Positions 1-8,179 of a DNA stretch of 64,000 bases are shown here, in pieces (position 1 is the stretch's first letter; each line of letters starts with the position of its first letter). The notes below the pieces were generated by a model. It was given only the letters and a program-made list of their open reading frames with translations, made no database searches and was not told where the DNA came from. Source of the DNA: Tersicoccus sp. Bi-70 (GTDB lineage Bacteria; Actinomycetota; Actinomycetes; Actinomycetales; Micrococcaceae); NCBI RefSeq assembly GCF_001968825.1, contig NZ_MIEU01000014.1:242653-306652 (forward strand), in the 5' to 3' direction. The translations under genes and the position numbers were made by a program.

Positions 1-1319
1 TCGATCGCGGACTCCTTCTCCTTCTTCAGGTCGGCGATCCGGTCGTCGATCTCCTTCAGCTCCGGCGGCGCCGTCATCCGGCGGATGCGCAGGCGCGCCC
101 CGGCCTCGTCGATCAGGTCGATCGCCTTGTCCGGGAGGAACCGGTCGGAGATGTACCGCTCGGACAGGCTCGCGGCCGAGGCCAGCGCGCCGTCGGTGAT
201 GGACACGCGGTGGTGCGCCTCGTACCGGTCACGCAGACCCTTGAGGATCTCGATCGCGTGGGCGACGGAGGGCTCGGAGACCTGGATCGGCTGGAAGCGG
301 CGCTCGAGCGCGGCGTCCTTCTCGATGTGCTTGCGGTACTCGTCCAGCGTGGTGGCGCCGATGGTCTGCAGCTCGCCGCGGGCGAGCATCGGCTTGAGGA
401 TGCTCGCGGCGTCGATCGCGCCCTCGGCGGCACCGGCCCCGACGAGGGTGTGGATCTCGTCGATGAACAGGATGATGTCGCCGCGGGTGCGGATCTCCTT
501 GAGCACCTTCTTCAGGCGCTCCTCGAAGTCACCGCGGTACCGCGAACCGGCGACCAGGGAACCGAGGTCGAGCGTGTAGAGCTGCTTGTCCTTGATGGTC
601 TCCGGCACGTCACCGCGGACGATCGCCTGGGCGAGGCCCTCGACGACGGCGGTCTTGCCGACACCGGGCTCGCCGATGAGGACCGGGTTGTTCTTGGTGC
701 GGCGGGAGAGGACCTGCATGACGCGTTCCATCTCCTGCTCGCGCCCGATCACGGGGTCGAGCTTGCTCTCGCGAGCGGCCTGCGTCAGGTTGCGGCCGAA
801 CTGGTCGAGCACCACCGAACCGGCGGGCTGACCCTCGTTCTGGCCGGCGCCGACGCCGGCGGAGGCGTTCTCCTTGCCGCCCTGGTAACCCGAGAGGAGC
901 TGGATCACCTGGTTGCGGACGCGGGAGAGGTCGGCGCCGAGCTTGACCAGCACCTGGGCGGCGACACCCTCACCCTCGCGGATCAGGCCGAGCAGGATGT
1001 GCTCGGTGCCGATGTAGCTGTGGCCGAGCTGCAGGGCCTCGCGCAGGGAGAGCTCGAGGACCTTCTTGGCGCGCGGGGTGAACGGGATGTGACCCGACGG
1101 CGCCTGCTGGCCTTGGCCGATGATCTCCTGCACCTGCTCCCGGACCGCGCCGAGCGAGATGTTCAGCGACTCGAGCGCCTTGGCGGCGACCCCTTCGCCT
1201 TCGTGGATGAGGCCCAGGAGGATGTGCTCGGTACCGATGTAGTTGTGGTTGAGCATGCGCGCCTCTTCCTGGGCGAGCACGACGACCCTGCGGGCTCTGT
1301 CGGTGAAACGTTCGAACAT
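1..1319 (-). CDS. clpC: ATP-dependent Clp protease ATP-binding subunit ClpC (C-terminus outside window)
   Basis: Hsp100/ClpC AAA+ unfoldase that feeds substrates to ClpP. The 439 visible residues start at [11 protein letters not shown] and contain the duplicated Clp N-domain (two copies of the [12 protein letters not shown] motif, the second near residue 100), then the first AAA+ module with Walker A GEPGVGKT near residue 214 and Walker B ILFIDEIH near 282. The start ATG at 1317-1319 follows a GGGAG ribosome binding site about 8 nt upstream. The second AAA+ domain lies beyond the left edge. The promoter carries a ClgR-like palindrome (1387-1400), which agrees with the known ClgR control of clpC in actinobacteria. 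Confidence 0.97.
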   Translation of the reverse strand, partial: MFERFTDRARRVVVLAQEEARMLNHNYIGTEHILLGLIHEGEGVAAKALESLNISLGAVREQVQEIIGQGQQAPSGHIPFTPRAKKVLELSLREALQLGHSYIGTEHILLGLIREGEGVAAQVLVKLGADLSRVRNQVIQLLSGYQGGKENASAGVGAGQNEGQPAGSVVLDQFGRNLTQAARESKLDPVIGREQEMERVMQVLSRRTKNNPVLIGEPGVGKTAVVEGLAQAIVRGDVPETIKDKQLYTLDLGSLVAGSRYRGDFEERLKKVLKEIRTRGDIILFIDEIHTLVGAGAAEGAIDAASILKPMLARGELQTIGATTLDEYRKHIEKDAALERRFQPIQVSEPSVAHAIEILKGLRDRYEAHHRVSITDGALASAASLSERYISDRFLPDKAIDLIDEAGARLRIRRMTAPPELKEIDDRIADLKKEKESAI

Positions 1320-1351
1320 TGGGCACACTCCCTAGCTGATGCGTACTGATG

Positions 1352-1357
1352 ATGCTA
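1352..1357 (-). promoter_or_regulatory. Putative -10 box of clpC
   Basis: On the minus strand this reads TAGCAT, fitting the actinobacterial TANNNT -10 pattern, 32 nt before the clpC start codon. The ClgR-like palindrome lies just upstream of where a -35 element would sit, a geometry that fits an activator contacting RNA polymerase. Inferred from pattern only. Confidence 0.4.
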
Positions 1358-1386
1358 CGTGCGCGGTCGTGCCCCGTGGCCAGTTG

Positions 1387-1400
1387 TTCGCCACAGGCGA
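1387..1400 (-). promoter_or_regulatory. ClgR-like operator upstream of clpC
   Basis: The sequence TTCGCCACAGGCGA contains perfect arms TCGCC/GGCGA around ACA. It fits the CGC-N5-GCG core reported for ClgR boxes in Streptomyces and Corynebacterium, except for the central base. It lies about 70 bp upstream of clpC, whose orthologues are known ClgR targets. Confidence 0.5.
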
Positions 1401-1541
1401 GATGGGTGTCTCACCCGCTGTTCGTCGCCCGCGGGGCCGCCGGATCGCCGCACCGGCGGACGGGACGACGAATGCGGACCGGCCGGGGCCGATCCGCATT
1501 CGGAGTCCACCGGTTTACGGTCCGGTGGAGGGTGTTCTGGA

Positions 1542-1570
1542 GGTGTCACGCCGTGGGCACGGGTGACACC
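1542..1570 (-). terminator. Hairpin just downstream of lsr2
   Basis: Arms GGTGTCAC and GTGACACC (8 bp, perfect) begin a few nt after the lsr2 stop codon. No U-tract follows, as is common for actinobacterial terminators. A second shorter stem (CCACCGG/CCGGTGG, 1507-1528) lies beyond it. Confidence 0.45.
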
Positions 1571-1573
1571 GGA

Positions 1574-1918
1574 TCACTGGTCGTGTGCCTTGCGGTACGC
1601 GTCCTGGATGTCGGAGTGCACGCGGCCGCGGTCGCTGACCGTGTAGCCGTTCTCCCGCGCCCATTCGCGGATCCGCGCGGTGTCCTGGTTCCGGCCGGAA
1701 CCGGAGGCCGACTTGCTGCTGCTGCGGGTCGAGGAGGAACGGCTGCCCGACCGCCGCGCCTTCGACACGAACGGCTTCAGGGCGTCCCGGAGCTGATCCG
1801 CATTGTCGGTGGAGAGGTCCATTTCGTAGTTCGCGCCGTCGAGCCCGAACCGGACGGTTTCATCGGCAGTGCCGCCGTCCAGATCATCCACCAGGATGAT
1901 CTTCACCTTCTGAGCCAA
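1574..1918 (-). CDS. lsr2: Lsr2 family H-NS-like nucleoid protein
   Basis: Small xenogeneic silencer that bridges AT-rich DNA. The 114-residue product matches the usual Lsr2 length: an N-terminal dimerisation domain (about 1-60), a Ser/Arg-rich linker (about 55-75), and a C-terminal DNA-binding domain with the minor-groove RGR motif at residues 97-99 followed by VHSDIQDAYRKAH. The start is TTG, supported by an AGAGGAG ribosome binding site 6 nt upstream. It lies between clpC and the lysS region, a neighbourhood typical of Micrococcales. Low GC stretches are scarce here, so silencing targets are probably elsewhere. Confidence 0.95.
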   Translation of the reverse strand: MAQKVKIILVDDLDGGTADETVRFGLDGANYEMDLSTDNADQLRDALKPFVSKARRSGSRSSSTRSSSKSASGSGRNQDTARIREWARENGYTVSDRGRVHSDIQDAYRKAHDQ

Positions 1919-1948
1919 GTCAACTCCTCTGAGGAAATGTGCTTGCGA

Positions 1949-1972
1949 GAATTCCCGGGGTCCCTGGAATTC
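1949..1972. other. Inverted repeat upstream of lsr2
   Basis: Arms GAATTCC and GGAATTC (7 bp, perfect) flank a 10-bp centre, about 30 bp before the lsr2 start and downstream of the 54-aa gene. It could be the terminator of the lysS-side transcript or an operator for lsr2. The surroundings are AT-richer than average, so Lsr2 autobinding is also possible. Confidence 0.35.
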
Positions 1973-2012
1973 CTCTCAAGTATGAATATCCTCGTGCGCG
2001 GAGTCAAAGACA

Positions 2013-2177
2013 TCACGCGTCGGTCGAATGACTCTTCCGGTATTTCTCCTCCGCCTCGGCGAATGCGCGCCGTTCGGTGCGATCCGCATTCAACAACGCA
2101 CGCATGGCGATGAAGAAGAGCACGCCGACGCCGAGGGAGGGAAGCAGCACCGCAACCGCTGCCAGGAAATCGTTCAC
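2013..2177 (-). CDS. Small single-pass membrane protein (54 aa), function unknown
   Basis: GTG-started ORF encoding VNDFLAAVAVLLPSLGVGVLF... with one hydrophobic segment at about residues 5-24 and a charged, Glu/Arg-rich tail. The tail suggests a short cytoplasmic coiled region. It lies between lysS and lsr2 in the same orientation. Similar tiny membrane proteins at this position occur in Micrococcales as I recall them. No function can be assigned. Confidence 0.75.
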   Translation of the reverse strand: MNDFLAAVAVLLPSLGVGVLFFIAMRALLNADRTERRAFAEAEEKYRKSHSTDA

Positions 2178-2244
2178 GATCTCAGGGTAGACCGGCAGGC
2201 TGGGCGAATGCTCACAGCTCTCACCGCGACCATGACGGGCCGGC

Positions 2245-3786
2245 TCATTCCGGCTTCATCAGGGGGAAGAGAATGCTCTCGCGGATCCCGACGCCGGTGA
2301 ACAGCATCACGAGCCGGTCCATGCCGAGGCCGATGCCGCCCATCGGGGGCGCCGCGTACTCGAGGGCGCGCAGGAAGTCCTCGTCCAGCTGCATCGCCTC
2401 CTCGTCGCCCGCCGCGGCCTGGCGGGACTGCGCCGTCAGCCGCTCCCGCTGGATGACCGGGTCGATCAGCTCGGAGAACGCCGTGCCCGTCTCGGTCCCG
2501 GCGATGATGAGGTCCCAGGCCTCGATCACGCCGGGGATGCTGCGGTGCGGGCGGGCGAGCGGCTGGGCGATGGGCGGGTAGTCGCACACGAAGGTCGGCT
2601 GCAGGAGGGTGTGTTCGACGAGGTCCTCGAACAGCTTCATGACGATCTTCTGGTCGATCGCGTCGGCCGGCAGTTCGACGTCGTGCGCGGCGGCGATCCG
2701 GCGCAGGTCCTCGATTACGGTCTGCGGGGTGACCTCCTCGCCGACGGCCTCGGAGACGGCCGGGTAGACGGAGAGCCAGCGCCACTCGCCCTCGAGGTCG
2801 ACGGTGCCGGCGGCCGTCTCGATCCGGGTGCGGCCCAGGGCGTGGGCGCAGGCCAGGATCATCTCCCGCATCCGGTCCGCCATCACGAACTGGTCCGCGT
2901 ACGCCTCGTAGCACTCGAGCATCGTGAACTCGGGGCTGTGGGTGGAGTCGACGCCCTCGTTGCGGAACACCCGGCCGATCTCGTACACCCGGTCCAGGCC
3001 ACCGACGACGGCGCGCTTGAGGTAGAGCTCGGTGGCGATGCGCAGCGACATGCCCTGGTCGAAGGCGTTCATGTGGGTGTTGAAGGGCCGCGCGGTCGCG
3101 CCGCCGTGCACCAGCTGCAGGATCGGGGTCTCGACCTCGATGTAGCCGTGGGCGTCCAGGGTCTGCCGCACGGTGCGGGTGATGGTGGCGCGGTCCAGGA
3201 CCGTCTGGCGGGCCTCGTCGCGCACGATGAGGTCGACGTACCGCTGCCGGACGCGGGTCTCCTCGTTCAGGTCGTGGTGCAGGGTCGGGAGGGGCCGCAG
3301 CGCCTTGGACGCCATCTGCCACCGGTCGGCCATCACGGAGAGCTCACCACGGCGGGAGCTGATCACCTCGCCGTGCACGAAGACGTGATCGCCGAGGTCG
3401 ACGACAGCCTTCCACTCCCCCAGGGATTCCTCGCCCACGCCGGCCAGGCTGATCATCGCCTGCAGCCGGGTGCCGTCACCGGCCTGCAGCGTCGCGAAGC
3501 ACAGCTTGCCGGTGTTGCGCAGGAACACGACACGGCCGGCGACGCCCACGTGCTCGCCGGACGCCTCGTCGGCGGCGAGGTGCTCGTACTTCCCGCGCAC
3601 CTCGGCCAGGGTGTGGGTGCGCTCGACGCCCACCGGGTACGCCTCGACACCGGCGTCGAGCAGACGGCGGCGCTTGGCGGTGCGCACCTCGATCTGCTCG
3701 GAGGTCTGCTGGCGCAGCTGCGCCTCGGCGGAGCCGTCGGCCGGCTCCGGGGACTGCGGGCTGGACGCGGGAGTCGGTGTGGTCAC
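2245..3786 (-). CDS. lysS: Lysine--tRNA ligase (class II)
   Basis: Charges tRNA-Lys. The 513-residue product has an N-terminal OB-fold anticodon-binding domain (GRVVFLRNTGKLCFATLQ), class II motif 2 (RVFRNEGVDSTHSPEFT) and motif 3 (GIGLGMDRLVMLFTG) near the C-terminus. The frame is open further upstream, but the added residues do not look like LysS. The GTG at 3784-3786 gives the normal family length. It has no ribosome binding site, but TACCCT lies 8 nt upstream (3795-3800), which fits a leaderless start. A DinB-type gene is transcribed divergently from only 46 bp away. Confidence 0.95.
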   Translation of the reverse strand: MTTPTPASSPQSPEPADGSAEAQLRQQTSEQIEVRTAKRRRLLDAGVEAYPVGVERTHTLAEVRGKYEHLAADEASGEHVGVAGRVVFLRNTGKLCFATLQAGDGTRLQAMISLAGVGEESLGEWKAVVDLGDHVFVHGEVISSRRGELSVMADRWQMASKALRPLPTLHHDLNEETRVRQRYVDLIVRDEARQTVLDRATITRTVRQTLDAHGYIEVETPILQLVHGGATARPFNTHMNAFDQGMSLRIATELYLKRAVVGGLDRVYEIGRVFRNEGVDSTHSPEFTMLECYEAYADQFVMADRMREMILACAHALGRTRIETAAGTVDLEGEWRWLSVYPAVSEAVGEEVTPQTVIEDLRRIAAAHDVELPADAIDQKIVMKLFEDLVEHTLLQPTFVCDYPPIAQPLARPHRSIPGVIEAWDLIIAGTETGTAFSELIDPVIQRERLTAQSRQAAAGDEEAMQLDEDFLRALEYAAPPMGGIGLGMDRLVMLFTGVGIRESILFPLMKPE

Positions 3787-3832
3787 GGTATCCAAGGGTA
3801 TCGGCCCGCGGCGGTGGCCTACGATTCCCCGC

Positions 3833-4438
3833 ATGCAGGCCATGGTCCGCTTCGGCGCAGCAGCCATCGCGTTCACCGACGTCGTCGCCCGGATCGGCCC
3901 GGACGACTGGGATCGGCCCGGGCTCGGCGCGTGGTCCGTGCGCTCCCTGACGGGCCACGCGGCACGGGCGCTGACCACGGTGATCGACTATCTGCAGCGG
4001 CCCGCCCCGGTCCGCGAGGTCCCCGACACCGCGGCCTACTTCCTGGCCGCCCACGGTCACGACGACGAGGTCGCGGCCCGCGGCGTGCAGGCGGGGGCGG
4101 CGCTCGGGGCGGATCCGGCGACGGCGGTGGCGCGGCTGGCCGCCGAGGCGAGGGCCGCCGTCGACGCCGCCACGGCCGACGACGCGGACCCGGTGATCCC
4201 TACCGCCGGCGGGGGCATGCTGCTCAGCGACTACCTGCCGACCCGGTGCTTCGAGCTCACCGTGCACAGCCTCGACATCGCCCGGGCCTGCGGAATCCCC
4301 TCCGGCCTCGACCCGCACCTGATCGCCGACGCGGCGGAACTGGCCGTGGCGGTCGGGATCCGCACCGGGTCCGCGGAATCCCTGTTGCTGGCGCTGACCG
4401 GCCGGGCCGGTCTTCCCGCCGGATTCACCGTGCTGTGA
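3833..4438 (+). CDS. Maleylpyruvate isomerase / DinB-like (mycothiol-dependent type) family protein
   Basis: The 201 residues match the TIGR03083-type DinB superfamily: an N-terminal four-helix DinB-like domain with the hallmark DDWDRPGLGAWSVRSLTGHAAR (Trp and His conserved), then a C-terminal region with CFELTVHSLDIARACG. Characterised relatives use mycothiol as cofactor. The substrate here is unknown. A TACGAT hexamer (3820-3825) 7 nt before the ATG suggests a leaderless transcript, as no ribosome binding site is seen. Confidence 0.8.
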   Translation: MQAMVRFGAAAIAFTDVVARIGPDDWDRPGLGAWSVRSLTGHAARALTTVIDYLQRPAPVREVPDTAAYFLAAHGHDDEVAARGVQAGAALGADPATAVARLAAEARAAVDAATADDADPVIPTAGGGMLLSDYLPTRCFELTVHSLDIARACGIPSGLDPHLIADAAELAVAVGIRTGSAESLLLALTGRAGLPAGFTVL

Positions 4439-4754
4439 AATGCGGGCGGCAGGGAAATCGAGCGTCCCCTCGCCGCAGCGTCGGAGAATCCGTTGCTCGG
4501 GGCACGGCGCTGCTCGGTGATCGGCTGGCGTGGACAGCCGACTCAGCGGAAATCGATGGATCTCCGGATCGCATTCCCGTGGTGAAATTCCGGGACCGCC
4601 GCCGTCCCTCTTCCGGATTCCTGAACGGTGTCGACCGCCACCATTTCCGCGCGAGGGAAGAATAAGCGGACTGATCATTCTCGGGCGGTCAGGACGCGAT
4701 GTCGGCGTGCGGTGGTGAATGCCGACCGGTGGTACGGGACGACCCGACGGGAAT
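4439..4754. other. 316-bp gene-free gap
   Basis: No credible coding frame, tRNA or repeat is seen. It contains only small stems (for example GGGAC/GTCCC at 4592-4608). Base composition is somewhat less GC-rich than the neighbouring genes. In related genomes, as I recall them, panC lies next to the DUF2520 gene, so this gap may mark a deletion. Confidence 0.5.
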
Positions 4755-5477
4755 TCAGTCCGGATCGGATTCCTGGTCGGTGAGATCCGTGGGCGGCCGT
4801 TCCGGTCCGGCCGCGAGCGCGTTCTCCAGCACGGCTCGCACCAGGGGACCGGCGAAACGCGCCGGATCCTCGACGTGCTGATCGGCCAGCCGGCGCAGGG
4901 CCCGGCGCGTGGTGCGGTCGGTGTCCTCCCGCACCCGGGCGAGGATCTCGCCGACCACGGGGAACTCGTCCTCGGTCAGCACGACGGGCTCGGCACCCAT
5001 CTCGACGACGAGCGCGTGCGCGATCGGCAGGAACGCGGCCGGCGCGGTCACGGCCACCATCGCCCCGGTCAGTCGCGTCAGGTCCAGGCTCATCCCGGTG
5101 AACGCCAGCACCGGGTGCACGGCGAGGCAGACGGCGCCGCGGGCGGCGGCCGGTGCGAGTGCCGCGATGCCGTGGCGACCGCTCGTGTGCAGCACGATCT
5201 GACCCGTCTGCCAGTGGTCGAGATCCGCCAGCCCCTGCACGAGCGGCACGAGGTCGTCGTCGGGCACGGCCAGCAGGACGAGTTCGCACCGTTCGACGAT
5301 CTCCGCGGGTTCGAGCAGCGGCACCCCGGGCAGCAGGGCCGCGGCTCGGTCCCGGCTCTGCTCGGAGATGGCGCTCACCCCGACGACGGAATGGCCCACC
5401 GCCCGCAGGGCGGCACCGAGGACGGCCCCGACCCGGCCGGCGCCGATCACCCCGACCCCGAGCCGCCCGGGCCTCAT
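4755..5477 (-). CDS. Rossmann-like / DUF2520 family oxidoreductase, divergent C-terminus
   Basis: The N-terminus carries a dinucleotide-binding motif (GVIGAGRVGAVLG, residues 8-20) and the ProC-like strand LLAVPDDDL. The DUF2520 part has HTSGRHG and VHPVLAFTGM. Family members normally carry a YHAALAHGANH-like helix and a long tail, about 280-300 residues in total. This protein has 240 residues, replaces that helix with ILARVREDTDRTTRRAL, and ends soon after GPLVRAVLENAL. It follows the two PH-domain genes, overlapping the previous stop by 4 bp. Catalytic competence is uncertain. Confidence 0.75.
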   Translation of the reverse strand: MRPGRLGVGVIGAGRVGAVLGAALRAVGHSVVGVSAISEQSRDRAAALLPGVPLLEPAEIVERCELVLLAVPDDDLVPLVQGLADLDHWQTGQIVLHTSGRHGIAALAPAAARGAVCLAVHPVLAFTGMSLDLTRLTGAMVAVTAPAAFLPIAHALVVEMGAEPVVLTEDEFPVVGEILARVREDTDRTTRRALRRLADQHVEDPARFAGPLVRAVLENALAAGPERPPTDLTDQESDPD

Positions 5478-7186
5478 CGCCCGTCCTCGCCGGGGTGGGA
5501 AGACGGCGTGACGTCGGGGGCCTGAGCGGGTGCCGCGGCGATCGCGTCAGGTGCGGCGGCCTCGCCGGGAACGCCGTCGCCCTCGCGAGCCCGCGACGTC
5601 GGCGGCGTCCGCAGCATCCACTGCTCCGGACCGGCGAGCCGCCGGGCGCGGGCGGCACGCTCGGCCTGGTCGGTGAAGAGGCGGCGGGCCGTGTCGACGG
5701 CCAGGTGCGGCACCACGGGCTTGACCGGGCCGGACGTGGAGTGCAGCAGCACGTGCGCCAGGCCGAGCCGACGCTGCAGCGGCCCCTGCTGCAGCGCGAG
5801 GGACTGCGTGCGCTCGTGCGGGACGACGCCGAGGCGGTGGGTGAGCCGGCCGCTGCGGACGAGCAGGGCGGTCTCGGTGTGCCGGTACCCGTTGCGTCGG
5901 AAGGCGAGCGGGTCGAGCCAGCGCGAGCGGGACGGCGAGGCGACGAAGCCCTCCGCGGTCCCGGCGCCGCGCACTCCGGCGCGGAAGACGGCCACCGGGT
6001 CCTCGACGCCCGGGTGCGGCAGCACGAGGGCGAGCACCGCGAGGACCTCGTCGAACGTGCCGACCGGCAGCAGCACGGTGCGGGCGTTCTGCTCGCGGCC
6101 GGCCGTGCCGTACCCGGCGACGTTCATCTCGACGCGGTGCCAGCCGAACGGCCGCCAGAACAGCGGTGCGTGCACGGACACGGCCTGGACCCGGCCGGGC
6201 GGCACCGTCTGGGCGTGCGTCTCCAGCAGCCCGTAGTGCAGCCGGACCCCGTCGGCCGAGTGGGCGACACGGAAGTTGAAGCTGCGGGTGAAGAAGGCCC
6301 AGTAGGCGGTGGCCGCGCCGAAGACCACGGGGATCACGGCGGCCACGGCGAACGGCTCGCCGCTGATGACGGCCGGCAGCAGGGCGACGACGGCCGCGCC
6401 GAGCAGCCACACCGTGACACCGGAGAGCACGGCCGCGCCGAGCACCCGTTGCGGCGGGACGGTGAGCACCGGCCGTTCGGGCGCCGAGGCGATGACGCCG
6501 GGGTGCTCCGTCGACCCGCGGACGCCCGCGGCCCGGCCGAGGATCGTGGCCCGCAGCTGCTCCGCCTCGTCGAGCCGGAGGAACGACAGGCGCATGGCGG
6601 CGTGGCCGGCGTCCGCCACCTCGAACTTCAACTCGGCCAGCCGCAGCAGCCGGGCCACGAGCGGTTGGTTGATGTCGATGGCCTGCACCCGGTCCAGCCG
6701 CGCCTGCCGGTTCTGCCGCACCAGGACGCCGGAGTTGATCCGCACGTGGTCCTCGGTCACCTGGTAGCGGGTGAACCACCAGCTGGCGAAGAAGACCGCG
6801 AGGATGACGACGAGCGGCACGACGGCGAAGAGCACGATGACCCAGATCGGCAGCCCCTCCGCGCCCCGCCGGTGCGACGAGGACGGATCCGCCATCGAGC
6901 CGATCGCGTTCTGCAGCCAGTCGCGGCCGAACACGACGTAGAACGCGACGAGGGCGAGCCAGCCACGCACGAGAGGGGACGCCGGGTGCACCCGGTGCCA
7001 CGTCTGCGGGGCGTCGATGCCCCCACGCACCGGCTCAGCCGAGAGCGGCGGCCCCGGTTGGGCTCCTCCCGGCACCGGTGCCCCCGACCCGGAACCGGCA
7101 TCCCGCCGGCCGACGGGGGTGGCGGACGCGACCGGACCCCGGGCGGGGGCATCCCCGCGGACGGCGCCCGGCTCGTTCGCGGTCAC
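5474..7186 (-). CDS. PH domain-containing membrane protein (YdbT-like, bPH2/DUF304 repeats)
   Basis: A 570-residue integral membrane protein with a disordered Pro/Ala/Gly-rich N-terminus (about 1-60), paired hydrophobic segments (VIVLFAVVPLVVILAVFFASWW and later LSGVTVWLLGAAVVALLP), and several bacterial PH (DUF304) modules recognisable by RQNRQARLDRVQAIDINQPL and VPPGRVQAVSVHAPL. It matches the YdbT class, which is co-transcribed with a YdbS partner in many Gram-positives. The next gene upstream is that partner, overlapping by 4 bp. The cellular role is poorly defined (envelope-associated). Confidence 0.87.
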   Translation of the reverse strand: MTANEPGAVRGDAPARGPVASATPVGRRDAGSGSGAPVPGGAQPGPPLSAEPVRGGIDAPQTWHRVHPASPLVRGWLALVAFYVVFGRDWLQNAIGSMADPSSSHRRGAEGLPIWVIVLFAVVPLVVILAVFFASWWFTRYQVTEDHVRINSGVLVRQNRQARLDRVQAIDINQPLVARLLRLAELKFEVADAGHAAMRLSFLRLDEAEQLRATILGRAAGVRGSTEHPGVIASAPERPVLTVPPQRVLGAAVLSGVTVWLLGAAVVALLPAVISGEPFAVAAVIPVVFGAATAYWAFFTRSFNFRVAHSADGVRLHYGLLETHAQTVPPGRVQAVSVHAPLFWRPFGWHRVEMNVAGYGTAGREQNARTVLLPVGTFDEVLAVLALVLPHPGVEDPVAVFRAGVRGAGTAEGFVASPSRSRWLDPLAFRRNGYRHTETALLVRSGRLTHRLGVVPHERTQSLALQQGPLQRRLGLAHVLLHSTSGPVKPVVPHLAVDTARRLFTDQAERAARARRLAGPEQWMLRTPPTSRAREGDGVPGEAAAPDAIAAAPAQAPDVTPSSHPGEDGR

Positions 7187-7695
7187 AGGCCCGCCAGCCT
7201 CGCCTCACCGCGGGCGGACAGCGCCTCACGCAGCCGGGCGGCCTCGTCGGCCGGCAGCCCCGGGATCGCGGCGTCCGTCCCGGCCGACGCGGTGTGCAGC
7301 TTGATGCCGGCCATGCCGAGCATCCGGTCGATCGGGCCGGCCTGCACGTCCACGTACTGCATCCGGCCGTAGGGCACCACGACGAGACGGCGGAAGAACA
7401 GGCCGCTGCGGATCAGCAGGTCCTCGTCCCGTTCGGCGTACCCGACGGCGCGCACCTGGCGCGGGATGAGCACGAGGCGCCACAGCTGGACGAGGAGGGC
7501 GACCACGGCGACGGTCCACGCGAGCCAGCCCGGCAGCCAGGTCCACGCGCCGAGCAGGACGAGCAGGAGAGGGACGGAGCAGACGACGACGGTGATGACG
7601 GCCCCCGGCAGCCAGCCGAGAGCCCGGGCCCACACCAGCCGCGGCGAGACGCCGGTGAAGGTCAGCCCCTCGGGATCGATCGGTTCGCTACGCAT
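7183..7695 (-). CDS. PH domain-containing membrane protein (YdbS-like)
   Basis: 170 residues with two adjacent transmembrane segments (about 30-75) followed by one bPH2 domain ending in VVPYGRMQYVDVQAGPIDRMLGMAGIKLHTAS, the standard YdbS signature. It overlaps the YdbT-like gene by 4 bp and the DUF3180 gene by 8 bp, so they are translationally coupled. The ATG at 7693-7695 is chosen because longer frames add non-homologous sequence. Confidence 0.87.
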   Translation of the reverse strand: MRSEPIDPEGLTFTGVSPRLVWARALGWLPGAVITVVVCSVPLLLVLLGAWTWLPGWLAWTVAVVALLVQLWRLVLIPRQVRAVGYAERDEDLLIRSGLFFRRLVVVPYGRMQYVDVQAGPIDRMLGMAGIKLHTASAGTDAAIPGLPADEAARLREALSARGEARLAGL

Positions 7696-8179
7696 ACTCC
7701 CCCTCGTTCGGCTGCGGGCCGCCACCACTGTCCTGGCCGTCCTCGGGCGGGATCCGGCAGAAGTGCTCGACGAGGACGCCGACGCCGACCATGACGGCAC
7801 CGCCCGCGACCTGCGCGACCGCGAACCAGAGCACCGACTGGTCCGAGCGCAGGGCGAGCAGGCCGAGCTGTTCGACCAGCACCCCCACGTGCCAACCGCC
7901 GAGGACCGCGCCGGTGTAGGCGGTCGCCTGCGCGAGCACGAGGGTCCGGGCCGCGAGCAGCGGGTTGATCATCCGCTTCGCCCTGCCCTGCCGCCAGCGC
8001 AGCACCTGCAGGCCGAGGCCGACGGTGATCGCGACCAGCAGCAGCACCGTCAGCAGCGAGCTGAGCGGGAGCACCGGGGTGGGACCGCCCGCCCGGGTGA
8101 TCAGAACGTCGGCCAGCCAGCCGAGGACGGCGGCGACGACGGCCACCACGAGCAGGGTGCGGACCCGCAGGCCGTTCAC
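7688..8179 (-). CDS. DUF3180 family membrane protein
   Basis: 163 residues with four hydrophobic segments (about 7-27, 37-58, 77-98 and 117-138) and a polar tail, matching the actinobacterial DUF3180 family that follows folK in this conserved block. The GTG start overlaps the folK stop (GTGA), so translation is coupled. Function is unknown. Its fixed position between folate genes and PH-domain genes suggests transcriptional linkage rather than a proven role in folate synthesis. Confidence 0.87.
   Translation of the reverse strand: MNGLRVRTLLVVAVVAAVLGWLADVLITRAGGPTPVLPLSSLLTVLLLVAITVGLGLQVLRWRQGRAKRMINPLLAARTLVLAQATAYTGAVLGGWHVGVLVEQLGLLALRSDQSVLWFAVAQVAGGAVMVGVGVLVEHFCRIPPEDGQDSGGGPQPNEGEYA

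Noticed and set aside
2545..4665. 706-codon open frame on the plus strand
   Set aside because: Antisense to lysS and continuing through the DinB gene in another frame; composition is typical of GC-driven shadow frames and no domain is recognisable.
4439..4754. Pseudogene remnant of panC
   Set aside because: No frame of this gap shows PanC motifs, so there is no sequence evidence beyond position.
5153..7372. 739-codon plus-strand frame opposite the PH-domain genes
   Set aside because: Shadow of the YdbT/YdbS-like genes, with biased Arg/Gly/Asp composition and no motifs.
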